DNA from: Pycnopodia helianthoides
Lineage: Eukaryota > Echinodermata > Asteroidea > Forcipulatida > Asteriidae
DNA length: 64,000 nucleotides
Direction of reading: 5' to 3'
Assembly (NCBI GenBank): GCA_032158295.1
Contig: CM063258.1
Coordinates: forward strand, 6,528,583-6,592,582
Numbering within the stretch: position 1 is the stretch's first letter; each line of letters opens with the position of its first letter. The position numbers and the translations under genes were made by a program. This document shows, piece by piece, positions 34,538 through 46,655 of this stretch. The notes beneath the pieces were generated by a model. It was not told the DNA's origin. It saw only the letters and a program-made list of their open reading frames with translations, and searched no databases.

Positions 34538-34607
34538 CCCTCCCCCTCCCTCCCTCCCCCTCCCCCTCCCCTCCCCCTCTCCCTCCCCTCCTCTCCCCCC
34601 CCTCCCT
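34538..34607. repeat. CCCTCC polypyrimidine tract
   Basis: About 70 bp of C and T only, with CCCTCC/CCCCTCC units. Mirror-symmetric polypyrimidine tracts can form triplex (H-DNA). It interrupts otherwise AT-rich DNA. Confidence 0.9.
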
Positions 34608-34870
34608 TAAAACAATTTCTGAGTTTTTATGAGCAAGCTCAACAAAATGACCCCAAACCACAAACAAAAACCAAACATAGTCATTCAATGACCACAGTGA
34701 TTCACCTCCAACTGTAGCGACAACACTTCCGAGAAATAATAGAGTCGCGTTGTCTTCGATCTACCGTTGAGGCCGCTGTTGATTGCGGTGTGTGAGCCAA
34801 TGCGTTTCACGCACAGCAATGCTGACAGCGGATAAAACCGGTTATTATTTTTTTATACTCTAAATTGACA

Positions 34871-35020
34871 AATTTCTGGGTCAGGCTGACCCGCGTCCTC
34901 ACGTGAGTTTGACACAGTGTTTCGGGTCATTTTGACACAGATTCCCGGTCAGACTGACCCCGGGGATGGGTCAGGCCCCACGTGATCCGGAATGCGGTTC
35001 AATTCTGACCCAGAAGATTT
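34871..35020. repeat. Family L element, copy 2 (uninterrupted), with ERE-like palindromes
   Basis: Starts near TTCTGGGTCAGGCTGACCC and ends TTCTGACCCAGAA. It contains GGGTCA-GGC-TGACCC at 34878-34892 and CGGTCA-GAC-TGACCC at 34946-34960. Both are inverted AGGTCA-like half-sites with a 3-bp spacer, as in oestrogen-receptor elements. Parallels 19144-19606. Confidence 0.65.
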
Positions 35021-37006
35021 GAGAGACCCCCCCCCCCTCCGTCAAGAGAGGCTAAAACACTTATCTTATTTCATAAATTTGACTACGATTTTAAGCTGAA
35101 CTAGAACATGTGCTACATACTCATAAAGTGTTAGTTAACCTGTATCTTTTCCCCCCCCCGCCATCTTGCGATCTAATCGAGTTTAAGAGGAATGTGAACA
35201 GATACCTTTCCCTCTCTTTGAAATAGTCCTTATCTTTCTTGTAGCCTCTTACCTTGAGTAGCCCTTTGGCCTTGTGTTGGGCGATTTTTCATTTAACCAA
35301 AAAACAAAGGAAGAGGGAAAAGTTGGTGATTTTAAAGTGCGTATTACAGAGCTTGATTACACTAATTATTCCCTGATAAATTGCCTATAATTTCTCAAGC
35401 AACCTCCCGGATCATCTACCTGAAAAATAATCCCCCCTCTTGCATCGATAAAACCGCGTCCATTCGATACTAGTCGAGGCTTCGGAAGCTTAGTAATTAG
35501 CGTGTACCGGTGGAGGCTATCCCCGGTGAAACGAAGCTTGTGTCCCCCCCCCCCCCCCCCCGTCAATTTTTCGGCAGTCACCACTGGCTCGCTTTTTGGT
35601 CTCCATTTACTGGAGTGCCACCACGGCTAATGCACGGGGCTTCCTGCATGTAAGTGATATTTTATTAAAAATTATTGACGTCTCCGGTGTCCAGGTACAC
35701 CGTAACTCACTCACACTTAGCTGGCTTCTTGATGACTATCTTTATCAGCTAAAGGGATCTAAAAAAGTTTGTAGATTCGCTCCTTTTTTTTTCTTCTTCT
35801 TCTTCTTCTTTCGTTTTTAAAGAGGGCAATTGTAGCTTGCACCTGACTGAAATTATCTTCCAGAGCTCACCAGGAAGGTAATGGTTAAGGACGTTAACTG
35901 ATTTAGTTTAGACCGGGGATAGTTTTTTTTTTTTATAGATCTCTGTTTTATTACGTGGCTCTGATATAACCAAAATATATTACCACAATCAAAAAATATA
36001 CACCGCATTGATTAATGTATAAGTTTGCCCCGATTAATGAATGGAAGGGGGCGTGTCTATTGATAGGCAATAATGGGAGGGAAAGGACATTCTAATTCTG
36101 ACTACTTACGTCGCCAGTGAATGACCGTTTATTGTGAGAATTCCCTGTACAGACGACACACACACCTCTGCGTTGCAGTCACTCTGTGGACATTCGTTTG
36201 TTTTGTACACTTAAGGAAAATCATATTCCTCAACACACTCTAAAATAAAAACACATTGTGGACGTGTGTAAGTCCACATAGTGTTTTAAGTCCCTACATT
36301 ATGTGGTCCTCTTTTGTTCTAAAGTCCACACTTTAAAACACACACTTTTCACATTCGAGAACCTCTATGTTTAATTCCCTGTATTTGTTACCTTTGTTAT
36401 AATACGTCGGGTGTGCATCACATTCAAATAAACTCCCTGTAGCGACCAATGCCAAATGCTGAAAATACTAAAAATACTAACAATAAATCTCAGCCTCTCG
36501 AAAACAAACCAAATATAATTTCTCACAACTTAACTTAAATTGTCCTTTAAACTTTGGTAAGTTTAGCTTTTGAGCTAGGCTCATCCGGAATAAAAAACAA
36601 CCCTGACCGACTAAACTGGCCAGACTCCATCTTGGAAACATGACCCTACACCTTTTTAGCAAAATGGGGCAATTTTTTTTGAGAGAGCTGGCGTACCCCA
36701 AATGCTCCAGGTTGAAAGTCAACAACCGCAGGGGCACAGCATTGGACCAAGTTTTTAAACAATCCATAAAAGCTATGACCTTCAAATCGTTGATTTACGG
36801 AAAATGAATTGTGGGTTTACATTTTATTATCGAGGCTCACAGCGCATGGGTTTCTCTCTATGGTGCATGCACCCTTGGCCCTTGGTATTTGTCTAACTAT
36901 CATCAGAAGCAGCGCCTTTCAAGGACTTCTGAAACAAAAAATCCCGGCAACCGAGAACCGATTATTCCTTTGTAAAAAAAATTTCCCTGAAGTTGTCCTA
37001 TAGGCC
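35021..37006. other. Intergenic, no gene recognised
   Basis: Poly(C) runs at 35029-35037, 35151-35159 and 35544-35561, a (TTC)n tract at about 35793-35810, and an inverted-repeat patch (36230-36346) with repeated GTCCACA/TGTGGAC and AAAACACA. No accepted exon; open frames at 35366-35584 and 36477-36785 (both -) have no domain. Confidence 0.6.
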
Positions 37007-37347
37007 TTAAAGGCCCTGTACACTATTGGTAAGATCGAAAAACACAATGTTCACAGATTCACACATAACTTACATGATTTAAAGTAAGTGATGGCAGAAA
37101 GGGTTCCTCAAAATATTTCTGCCTAAAATGCTATCGTTTCTGAGAAACGAGTAAAACAATAGTAATTATCGCGCGCGATAATTGAAAAAACAGAAAACAC
37201 ATAAGATCTCTTTTCACTATTTTCTCGTGACCTCGATGACCAATTGAGCTCAAACTTTCACAGGTTTGTTTGTTCATGCATATGTTTAATCACACAGAAT
37301 GTGGACACTGATTTTGAGCTGTTACCAAAAGTGTACAATACCTTTAA
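37007..37347 (+). repeat. TTAA-flanked MITE, family B, copy 1
   Basis: 341 bp. Left end TTAAAGGCCCTGTACAC; right end complement TTAAAGGTATTGTACAC. Central perfect 20-bp palindrome AATTATCGCGCGCGATAATT. Next to the centre is GTTTCTGAGAAAC. TTAA at both edges. Confidence 0.92.
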
Positions 37348-37374
37348 GTATTCGTATAAAGACGAGTTTACTTT

Positions 37375-37761
37375 TTAAGTTGTCGTATTGGTAAGGATAA
37401 CAAACATTGTTTAATATAATTTCAGTCGGAAAGCTTACTGATTACTAGAACCATTCTTTTCTGTGAAATATTTCCATCTGAAATAAAGTCATAATAAATT
37501 GAAGAAAAACTGTATCTAAAAACCTTTAAAAAAAACCCGCAATTTAGCTTATTTCGGTTGTTACAACCAAAACTAAGGAAAATGTGTTTACATGCTGAAA
37601 ATTGTACATGATTTTTTTTTCACTATTATCACCTGACTTACACACAACGGATTAAGCCGAAATGTTCACAGGTTTGTTCATTTCCTGTAGTTGACCACAC
37701 AAAACATGAACACTGTTGCTGCTATTTTAAAAAGTTCTACCAATCCTGTGTATAACTTTAA
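37375..37761 (+). repeat. TTAA-flanked MITE, family I, copy 2
   Basis: 387 bp, starting only 27 bp after B copy 1. Left part TTGGTAAGGATAACAAACAT; right end CTACCAATCCTGTGTATAAC then TTTAA. Interior shares TTCACAGGTTTGTTCATTTC and ACACAAAACATGAACACTGT with the other I copies. No protein. Confidence 0.8.
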
Positions 37762-38751
37762 GCCACACGTTCCTTGACAAAAAAGATGCAACCAGTATGC
37801 AGAGTGTTACAAATTGTCAGCGTTTACCCCCCCCCCCCCCCCACTTCCCCCACTGCACTTCCTCAAGCACAAACACGGAGATGGATTTTAAACTAAATAA
37901 GTATACTAAAAAACTCAAAAACATAGACTGGGCCCGTCACGATTGCTCTGCTGTGAGCGTCCTTAGAATTAGGGAACCAAAAACATTTAGGTATAGAATG
38001 ATCTCGACCCGTGTATATAGGCCTCGGGAATTATCTCCCAATCGTACGAGTACTGCACTTCGAGCGCCAAAAATCAATTCACTTAAAATGTGAACTGTTA
38101 TCTGCAACATCCCCGCACGCTGATCCTGAGGGAAATTTACGAGCAAAATTCCGTCGTCCCCCCCCCCCCCATCTCCCCCGCTTTATAAAAACCGGCAAGT
38201 TATGATTACAGCCTAACCTCAAACTGTTATTCATAAGTTTTTTTTTAAAAGATGATTATTTTGTGTTTCTTGTTGGCAGTGAATTTACAACAACGCATTG
38301 AACGTTGACACGGGCTTGTGCTCTATTTTCCTTTTTCTTATTCTTCTTTTCCTTTCATTTTCGCATGTTTCATCTTTCTTATTTCAAAATATTACTGAAT
38401 TTTTGTTTCTAATAAGTTTATTCCCAATATCTTATAGATGAAGGACGTTGATGATCTGAGTGGAGAAATGTCTTGTAAAAACACCATAATATATAGTATT
38501 CAACCAGAATCTTCCAAAGTAATAGAATATTGTGACTATAATGTGCTGAGCTAGGCTATCAGAAATATATACTATTCACAAATTGACCTATAAATAATAT
38601 TGAAACATAATGAGACTGAGGCCACAACGCGCCAATATTAATAATTGTTATATAACTTATAAACTGTGAAATAAATTTTCACCAAACTTGATGAGTTTTT
38701 AGTAAATCCTACCCGCGGGGCACAGCATCGAAAACCTGATGGGATTCTAGT

Positions 38752-38765
38752 GTTACCATGGTAAC
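38752..38765. promoter_or_regulatory. Perfect RFX-type X-box palindrome
   Basis: GTTACCATGGTAAC is a perfect 14-bp palindrome matching the X-box consensus GTNRCC-N(0-3)-RGYAAC bound by RFX transcription factors, which drive ciliary genes in animals. There is no recognised gene start beside it, so it could be distal or fortuitous. Confidence 0.4.
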
Positions 38766-41339
38766 ATTCTTTCTCACCTTGGTACCCATGTTTTTTAACG
38801 CTTTTTCGCTATTTTACACCGTCAAGCTATTGATTGTTGTATCGATTCACCAGTGACAAAATTAGTATAGGGCCTACAAATTTTTTCCCGAAAATGAAAA
38901 AAATCAATGGGTAATAAACGCCCAAGGATGGTTCCAACCCAGGAAATATTTCGCTTGCACGCTGCGCCGTTAAACATCGCAACACTGGCTACACACACAA
39001 ACCAGGCACAAACCAAGCACAAACCAATTCGATCTTTTTATACTTTCCTTGTTCAAAATCCAATCTAATCCCTGGAGCTTCCTCTTAGTTTTCACCTTTT
39101 TGGGGGGGGGGGACTTCTCCTATTTCACCTGTATACGCTGTATTAATGTTTATTGAACCCTCCTTATGTGTTTTCCTATGTATTGCAGTTGTAAGTTGCA
39201 TCCCTCTGCAGCCCACTTTAGTTCACAAAGAGTCTATTCTGTCTTAGTTAATTATCGAACCTACCCACACTGTGCTTGTTAATGTTAGTCCCTTTTTTGT
39301 TGTGTTTTTGTTTGTCCGGGCATACCTAACGCAAGCTTAATGCTTTTCTGGCTGTGCCCCCATTTCCAATTATCCTCTTGCTTCCCTTTATTACCGAACC
39401 ATGATTCTCAGTTGGTGTGGAAATAAATGTCTTAAAACGACATGTGGAAAAATGAAAAGCTACACAGGTCTTTGTTTCGTCTAGAATTAACCTGCAAAGG
39501 AACCGCCGAACACCCCCTTCCAGATCTTACCACTTATAACAATGTTCTCAATAAGTACTTTTGTTTTCCTTCGCCGTAATTAAAAGAAGTTGCCAGTTAG
39601 TGCGAACCATTCAGGAACCGCAGTCCAAAATAAGCCCCCACTGTTATTCTTGTCTCGTTGCTGTTTATTTCGAAATCTGAAACTCCAAGGTATTTCCCCC
39701 AAACTAGGATCCTGATTTTTTTTTTTTTGGTCATCCGTCGTCTTATTGTTTTTGAAAGTCTGTCACGAAACCAACCACGACTTCACAAAACAAATACAAC
39801 GAAGAAGGAAAAACAAAAAAAATGATCGCCCCCATTCCTCTTTGTTTAATTGTAACTGACTATTATTATGATTGCAAAGTAAACATGCCAGACTTGGTTT
39901 AATTAATTAGTTTTAAACATTAAATATATAAGCAAAAAAAAAGCAATGAATAATATTAATGAATTAGACTGACGGCAAAAACAATAATATCAACGGCGTC
40001 ACATTTCTACCAATCATTTTTTTTTTTTTTTTTTAATAGTTCGAGCGCTCACAAATCGATCGAATTTTATCGAATAGAAACATTTTTGTGACCATCAAAA
40101 GGTTGAGTATACAAAAGGTCTAATGATTGTAATTCCTCAAATCAAACTGCAGTCTAAAATAATAGACGAAAAATTAATTTCATGTGAACCGAGCACGAGA
40201 AGAAGCGGCATGTATATATTTGCAATCTGCATTGTTGGTGGGGGCCTATCGCTCTATACTACCCGGCCCAGATCGCTGCATAATCCGTCTTTGCGAGAGC
40301 GATGCGAAGCTGATTTTGGCTGCACCCAACGCAAGACCAATGCCAAGGACGAAACTCTCGCTCGCTCCCTGAGCTATATTTAAACGGGATGGAAAATACA
40401 TAATAAAAAAAAAGAGAGAGAGGGTTTTAATATTATCCCGAGTCCGCAGGCTGGTTGGTGCGCACGATGAGGTGTTGCCGAGCGTACGTGTGGGAATATA
40501 GGTCGGTGTCAGGCAGCGGATTACACCACGGTACGGCGGAGAGACGGGCCGCCTGAAATCGTCGCGTTGGGGATGGCAGCAAAACAGCGCGGTGCGCCGG
40601 CTGAATATCAAGCACAATGCAGTCACATTCCCTGTGTTCATCTTAAGAAATTACACTCTGAATAAGCTCAAAGTACCAGACTGTTTTCACACCCCAGCCT
40701 CGTTTTGAATGGAGATACAAGCATCTGTACAGTCATTATACCCTATGTGACATGTGATATTACTGAGAATTTAGGCGCGAAGCACCCGACTAATTCTGCC
40801 CAACAACCTCAATCGGGCCCAACCGTTCTAGTCTGGCTCCTTAATAACAACAGACATGTTAGAAGAAGAAAAAATGTACCTCAAAACATCATGTTGAGTG
40901 AGAAATTCAGCCAGGTTCCCGTTGTTATAATCAGGCTAAATAAATGTACACAAAAAACAAATCACACTTTTTATAACAACACACACAAATCCATACCGTT
41001 GTATTTCTTTTTGAAGTCCTGTTTGTTTGTTTTGTTTTGTTTTTTGTTTGTTGTTTGTTTTGTTTGTTTGTTTTTTTTGTTGTTGAAGGATGTTCCCTCC
41101 TTTCTTTTCTTTGCTTTTCTTTGTACATTATCTCTGTCTATAAAAGTGTGTCCTTTTGGGGGGGCGGGGGTGGTGCGGGGGATCAGTTTTTGGTATATTT
41201 TACGTTCTGCAACATAGCAACTTCTGGTGGCCATTTGATAAAAATGGTCATTCTAATTGTTAACACCTTAACCGGACAAAGGTATTTTTTGTACCGACCA
41301 CACACAGCCTACCTATAGTAAATTAAAAGGAATCTCTAC

Positions 41340-41600
41340 CGGCACCTTTTTCGAGCGCAGTTCATACCGCGGGCTCCAGCGTTCTAAGGCCAAGGCTTCG
41401 GTTTACTCCATATTTCGTGTGCAACGAGGCACCTATCGCAACCTTGCTTGTGGCCGAGAGGCGACTGCCGAGGGATACAGGCGGTCGATCGGCCTCAAAC
41501 TCCCCCAGTAGAAGCCCTGTAAAGGCCGGTGGTGGAGCTGTCGAAGACTACGAGGGGGGAAAAAGGACCGCAACTTGAGTCTTTCGATCCCAGAATTTAA
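41340..41600. other. CpG-containing GC-rich island of unknown nature
   Basis: Distinctly GC-richer than its surroundings, with many CpGs (for example around 41352-41400 and 41455-41490). It lacks a long open frame, and I could not match it to rRNA, snRNA or tRNA. It could be a regulatory island, a non-coding exon or a decayed structured RNA. Confidence 0.35.
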
Positions 41601-42102
41601 GCTGGACCACAAACCTTTTTAGTGTGAAGTTTAGGGCGCTCTGCGTGATCTCAAGCTGCGGCCAATCTTGGTCTATTTCCTTTATTCCAAACCACTTATT
41701 CTATCGCAAAAAGGAGACAGACTATGTTCTCTCTAGCCTCGTTTTGATCATGAGCTCTTATTTATGTTGTTTCTTTATTATAAATTTCTTATCTTCATCA
41801 GTTGCACTTTTTTATAGAATTTAAATTATATTCATTAGAACAGCAATGCAATAGACAATGCTTGTGACGAAAGTTGCCCCAAAACATTGTTGTACAATTG
41901 ATCGGGTCTGCATACGAATTCAATTAGACGTGTTGGCAGTATTAACTTGTAAATGAGAAGAACGCAATGAGATTCTGATTAGGGCCTCATCACTATGCAA
42001 TCTACCTTCGAAATACTACAACAAACATCTCGTTCAAAGCCTTTTTTTCCTTCACCAAAACGCCAAATTCGGACACACCTCTAGCTCTCTTAATCAGACT
42101 TA

Positions 42103-42242
42103 GGCCGTATCCAAATTGGCGGCTACTGCTTCGCCTACGTCTGTTACTAAGGGTGTTGCTAAGGACGTCCTTATACTTCAACACACGAAGACGCGGTGAT
42201 CCACCCGTTGCTGTAGCCGTAGCCGCCAATTCGGACACGGCC
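42103..42242. repeat. Inverted-repeat element H, copy 2
   Basis: Ends GGCCGTATCCAAATTGGCGG and CCGCCAATTCGGACACGGCC. The interior shares AAGGACGTCCTTATACTTCA (in reverse in copy 1) and the AGCCGTAGCCGCC arm. 140 bp. Confidence 0.8.
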
Positions 42243-43690
42243 GAACACTAGACTGCGCCCAACCTCGTCCCCAGGGTATGTCGAGCAGTACGATGTTGAC
42301 CGCTCTCTCACCCTGGTATTGGATCATTTGCATATCCAAAATTTTGGATACGTATGCAAATTAGAAAAGTCTGGCTACTTTTCGAAATTCACATCTTCGT
42401 CATGGTCTCGTGGTCCGGTACCAGATTTAATAGCCTGTTTGTACATTGGTTGCCGGCCGGCTGTTTTGACAAAGGTTAACATTCGGTTTTGTCCAATCAG
42501 AGTCCAAGTAAGGAGTTTCCCTCCCAGGGTTTACTATTGTAAACATGGTTGGAAATAAAGTAAACCATGGGGACGAGGTTGAGACTGCGCCGGTTTCGCG
42601 CTTATTCGAGTTTCCGGGACCAAGGTGGTCCAAACTAGTATTGGGTTTAACGTGTGCGCAAATCTGTTTCTTCGAATACTTTTAGTAACGTATAGTTTAT
42701 GACTATAAAATTAATATCACATTGTTGGGAAAGTGAAATGTAGCCGTGAATGTATGAAAGTAAAAAAAAAAAAAAAAATTCCAAACCAACAAAGAGAACC
42801 CCGATAATAAGACTACGAATTTTGCCCAACTGACGTTCATGGTATCATTAAACTTGTGTAATGGTAGCCCAAAATCGGGCATGATAACAATTTGTCCGTC
42901 ATGAAAATTGAAATTGTATTTTAAAACAAATGCTTTTGGATATTTTTAACTATCAATAGCTCTTTAGCCTATAAATAGACTTTCAAAAGATTTCATTTCA
43001 TAGAAAAAATATAGTCTTCGTTCGAGTTGTTTTTTCTCGTTTTCGAAACGCGCGAGTCTATACTAGAATGGAGATTAAAAATATTATGAAATTTGTAAAT
43101 TTTGCTTTTAAGTTAAACATTTTGAGGGGAATCGAAATATTTTCACATTTGATATTTGAAACTAAATGTTTTAGTCGTTGTTTTTGTATATTCTGTATAC
43201 TGCATATTACACATTATTTCGTTTAGGACCTGTTTTTGGAACACTTGTGAATTAACAAAAAAAGATTTATGACAAAAGCATAAAATATTCATCTCTAAAA
43301 TTAAACAAAAAAACTTTCAAACCGTTTTTCCCCTTTTCTTATGGGTTGGTTGGTAAAAAGTAAATATACAGATATACATATATATATATATATATATCGT
43401 TTAAAACAATTACTTACACGTTTGTTGTAACTGTCACATAACGTGTTAAGAAACAATTGTGAGCAAACCACATGTTGGGTGTTTAGGGATTTGGTTTAAA
43501 TTATTCATTATTATTATTATTATTTTTTTTCGGAAACAAAGAAAGTCAAACTCCAATTTGAATCGATCGGATTTAGCCAGCCCGTAGATGCTGGTGCAAT
43601 TCGCTGTACACCACACGCGCAAATTGCGTATAAACGACCTCCGTCACCATAGCAACACCGAGAGAAAAATCCCTTCACAAAAATTCCCCC

Positions 43691-43722
<32 letters not shown>

Positions 43723-45253
43723 GATCCAAAGTATTTACATATTATTATACATTTTGATCAAAGAACTAATTTCCTTAATGTTTCTTATACATGGATTGTT
43801 ACTTGGATCCAACACTCTTCTTCCTCCCATTGTTGCGAGGAGATGACGTTGTGGGCCCTCCACCATAATTGGTCTCTGTGGGGTTCACAATCGATCCGAG
43901 CCCCACTGTGTAAAGCTACCTCATTACAAGCACAGAGATTTCAACGAGGTTAACGAACGAACGCAAAGCCCTCAAATTATGGGATCACTCCGGCCGGTGA
44001 GTCAAAATCAAATTACTCAATTTTTTTTTTTATATTTGCTGTTAAATAATATTAAAAACCAATTATTTTTTAACCATATGTCTTTTTCTTTTTTTACCGG
44101 ACGCTGTGACGCGTCTTATAATTTATGTTAGATGAAGTCAGCTTGCACCTAGCTTAGAGCTTGGGCAAAGATAATTCCCGTCTTTGTCATATTTGGGTGC
44201 CCCCCCCCCCCTTATATATAATACACTCTCCAGACTACGACTGTTTTGTGAAACCTCTAGATGTACATTTTATTTTCTTGACCTCCCCCCCCCCGCTCCC
44301 CCCATGGAAAGTAAACAATTAAGAGAACAAATTATACTCTCTCGTCATTCGGTATAGCCTAAATGCATAATATGCGTTGTCGTTATTTGGTCCACTTATT
44401 CGAATCGGTTGCAAATCACCGACTATACTTCCAACAACAATGTTATTGTTTTCTTACACGTCTCTTTAACTTCCCATGCAGCGAAATATAAACCCCGTGG
44501 TATTATCGTTGTCAATGAATCCTCGTATGGGATTATCCCGTGCACAAACTAGCAGAGACGAAACGTGACCTATTTGCCTGTTATTAGCGAACCGTGTTCA
44601 GTCAAGTTCAAGGCTAAAATACGGCGGCAGCTGACGGTGACGACACGGTAGACGAAGAAAAAAAAAAAAAAATCAATGCCTGTACGGAGTTTACTTCCAG
44701 CGCTGATTAACAGTGTTTTTTGCACGCCGGACAGGCCGGCGCTTGTGGGTTTTACAACATGCATGAATTAAACACCATTGCTTATCTTGCGCGGTGCATC
44801 ATGGGATGAAAAAGAAAGGAGAACAAAAATTATGCAGGCGAGAGATGATTGGGGGAAAAGGCGGGAAAATTTGCGATCAGATTTACCAAGACGTCAGTAA
44901 AGAGTATAGGCCTATAACGTTCAGTGCCGGTACCACGCCGTTCCCCGAATAAGCGGCTCTCACTTCGACCTAGTGGACAACGGATGGTGGGGGAGGGGGG
45001 GCATATGACTTGTAAGTTGACAAGGGTCACGTGCTCATTGCTGGGCCACCGTCTTATTTCTTTGATTGGGGCTGGTTTCAACCTTTTTTTATTGAGGTAG
45101 ACCACCTGTGTCCACAAGATACAACTAAAACCTCACCGACATCGAGTCATAAAATTGTAGTCAGAATCAGAAAGCAATAGCGTGGATATGTACCTCCATA
45201 AGGTTCCTTCTCCCATAAACATTGACTTCCCCGTCCTCCTATACTTCCCCCGT

Positions 45254-45317
45254 GACCCCTCGACCTCTTGACCTCTTGACCTCTCGAACCTTCGACCTCT
45301 CGACCCCTCGACCCCTT
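45254..45317. repeat. 8-bp GACCTCTT minisatellite (AGGTCA DR2 array on the - strand)
   Basis: Eight consecutive 8-bp units: GACCCCTC, GACCTCTT twice, GACCTCTC, GAACCTTC, GACCTCTC, GACCCCTC, GACCCCTT. On the reverse strand the best units give AGGTCA half-sites spaced by 2 bp, the geometry of DR2 retinoic-acid-type elements. The period alone explains this, so regulatory meaning is uncertain. Confidence 0.8.
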
Positions 45318-45410
45318 AACCCCAGCTTCTGCCTGGCATTTATCTTTATTAGATAAGAGTGCAGAAGTGAATTGTTTGACTTGTTGGTTAAGGGTTGGGA
45401 TCAACTTTAC

Positions 45411-45505
45411 AACTTCATCCCCACCGTAGGCCATAACCTCATCCCCCACCGTAGGCCATAACCTCATCCCTCACCGTAGGCCATAACCTCATCCCCTACC
45501 GTAGG
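45411..45505. repeat. 27-bp tandem repeat, about 3.5 copies
   Basis: The unit CATAACCTCATCCCNCACCG followed by TAGGC recurs at about 25-27 bp spacing. It keeps the reverse frame open (repeated DEVMAYGG), which explains the 106-codon reverse open frame. Confidence 0.85.
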
Positions 45506-46592
45506 TCTGTAGCCAGCCTCCGTTCACTCCGATCAGTGTGTTTGAGCTTGAAACCAGGCTTTCTGCTTGTTCTCACCCATACACTCACTTTGCTGAGATG
45601 TGGAACAACGAGCCATTCCAACAGCTTTATTCCACGTACTGCATCTCTGTGGATCTACTAGCCTGGTTTATGTTTTCCCTCCATCCTACATCTGTTTTAA
45701 GAGGAATATCAATTCGTACCTTCAGCTCCTCTGAGTTATGTTCATCTTCTTATAGCTCCTTACCAAGAGTTGCTATGAACCTTGTCTGTGGCGAACTTCC
45801 ATAAAAGAAATGAGCAAATAAAAAAAATCGAGGATACTTTTTCAGCCTACTGCAGAAAGAGATTTCTTCTGCCACCCGAAGCCACAGATATCCTTCACAT
45901 ACTGAACCACCCCAATATTAAAGCCAAAGAAGGGCTTAGCAGCCCCCCCCCCCTAAATTTAGTAAAGTTTCACAGCTGTCGCTGTGATCTCACAACTACA
46001 TTTCGTTGCAAAGTTAAGCCAGCGTCGACTTTCCGTACAGTTAACGTACTCTGTTGTTGAACTCGCAGGGTGTTGCTACAACAACAAAATTCGTTTAATG
46101 TTGTGGTTCATTTAAAACCTAATAACCATCTCACCATGAAAACAAATTAGTAGGGACGGTGCTCATGTGTTGCTATGGAAACAGCTTGTTTAGCTAAAAT
46201 TACCAACATTGATGGGTTCGACGGTGACAATTTTCGCTTTTTAGGCGGAAAATATTTTCACTTAGATGACAACGTCTGGTCGTACACTCAAACGGAAACA
46301 CATGAACGTGGTAGCTCATGTTGAAATATATATTTCTGTTTCCTTTCTAAAAAAAAAAAAAAAAAAAACCGATTGCGTGTATCGGTACGACATTTGAGTC
46401 GGCACATTCTGACAACGGTGACGAAGTACACTTTGTAGTATAAATTTAGTAGTATCCGAATGTTTTGTTTTGCTAGCCCTATAATTTATTTTTCTTTATA
46501 TCTACCGTAGTTCTTGTCTTATTGTAATGGTAACTTATCTATTTATGTTAACTTGGCAGTTATTTCTGATATACGTGTTTTGTTGCTCACTT

Positions 46593-46595
46593 GCC

Positions 46596-46648
<53 letters not shown>

Positions 46649-46649
46649 G
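46593..46649. repeat. (CTGT)n microsatellite
   Basis: About fourteen CTGT units immediately beside the left arm of element N. A GACAGAC sequence at the far side of N suggests the microsatellite grew from the element terminus. Confidence 0.95.
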
Positions 46650-46655
46650 AGCTTA

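Larger units (their letters stand above)
30873..34870. other. Intergenic, no gene recognised; contains H copy 1
   Basis: Includes poly(C)/CA at 31174-31202, element H at 31419-31545, poly(C) at 33840-33850 and a pyrimidine tract at 34538-34607. The 103-codon frame 31559-31870 has no recognisable domain and no flanking splice support. Confidence 0.6.
37762..42102. other. Intergenic, no gene recognised; two GC-rich patches
   Basis: Poly(C) runs at 37828-37842 and 38159-38170, an X-box at 38752-38765, and poly(T) at 40018-40034. GC-rich CpG-containing patches lie at about 40190-40620 and 41340-41600. The 131- and 170-codon frames here overlap each other or low-complexity TTTGTTTG and have no domain. 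Confidence 0.6.
42243..46592. other. Intergenic, no gene recognised
   Basis: Contains a TA repeat at 43379-43397, poly(A) at 43694-43720, poly(C) at 44203-44212 and 44286-44294, AGGTCA-bearing and 27-bp minisatellites at 45254-45317 and 45411-45505, and poly(A) at 46350-46368. No recognisable domain in any frame. Confidence 0.6.

Noticed and set aside
40705..41217. 170-codon frame, one of the longest in the window
   Set aside because: The second half is TTTG-repeat low complexity (Phe/Leu/Val/Cys), and the first half shows no domain or splice support.
45147..45467. 106-codon reverse-strand frame
   Set aside because: Made of two minisatellites (8-bp and 27-bp units) read in frame.
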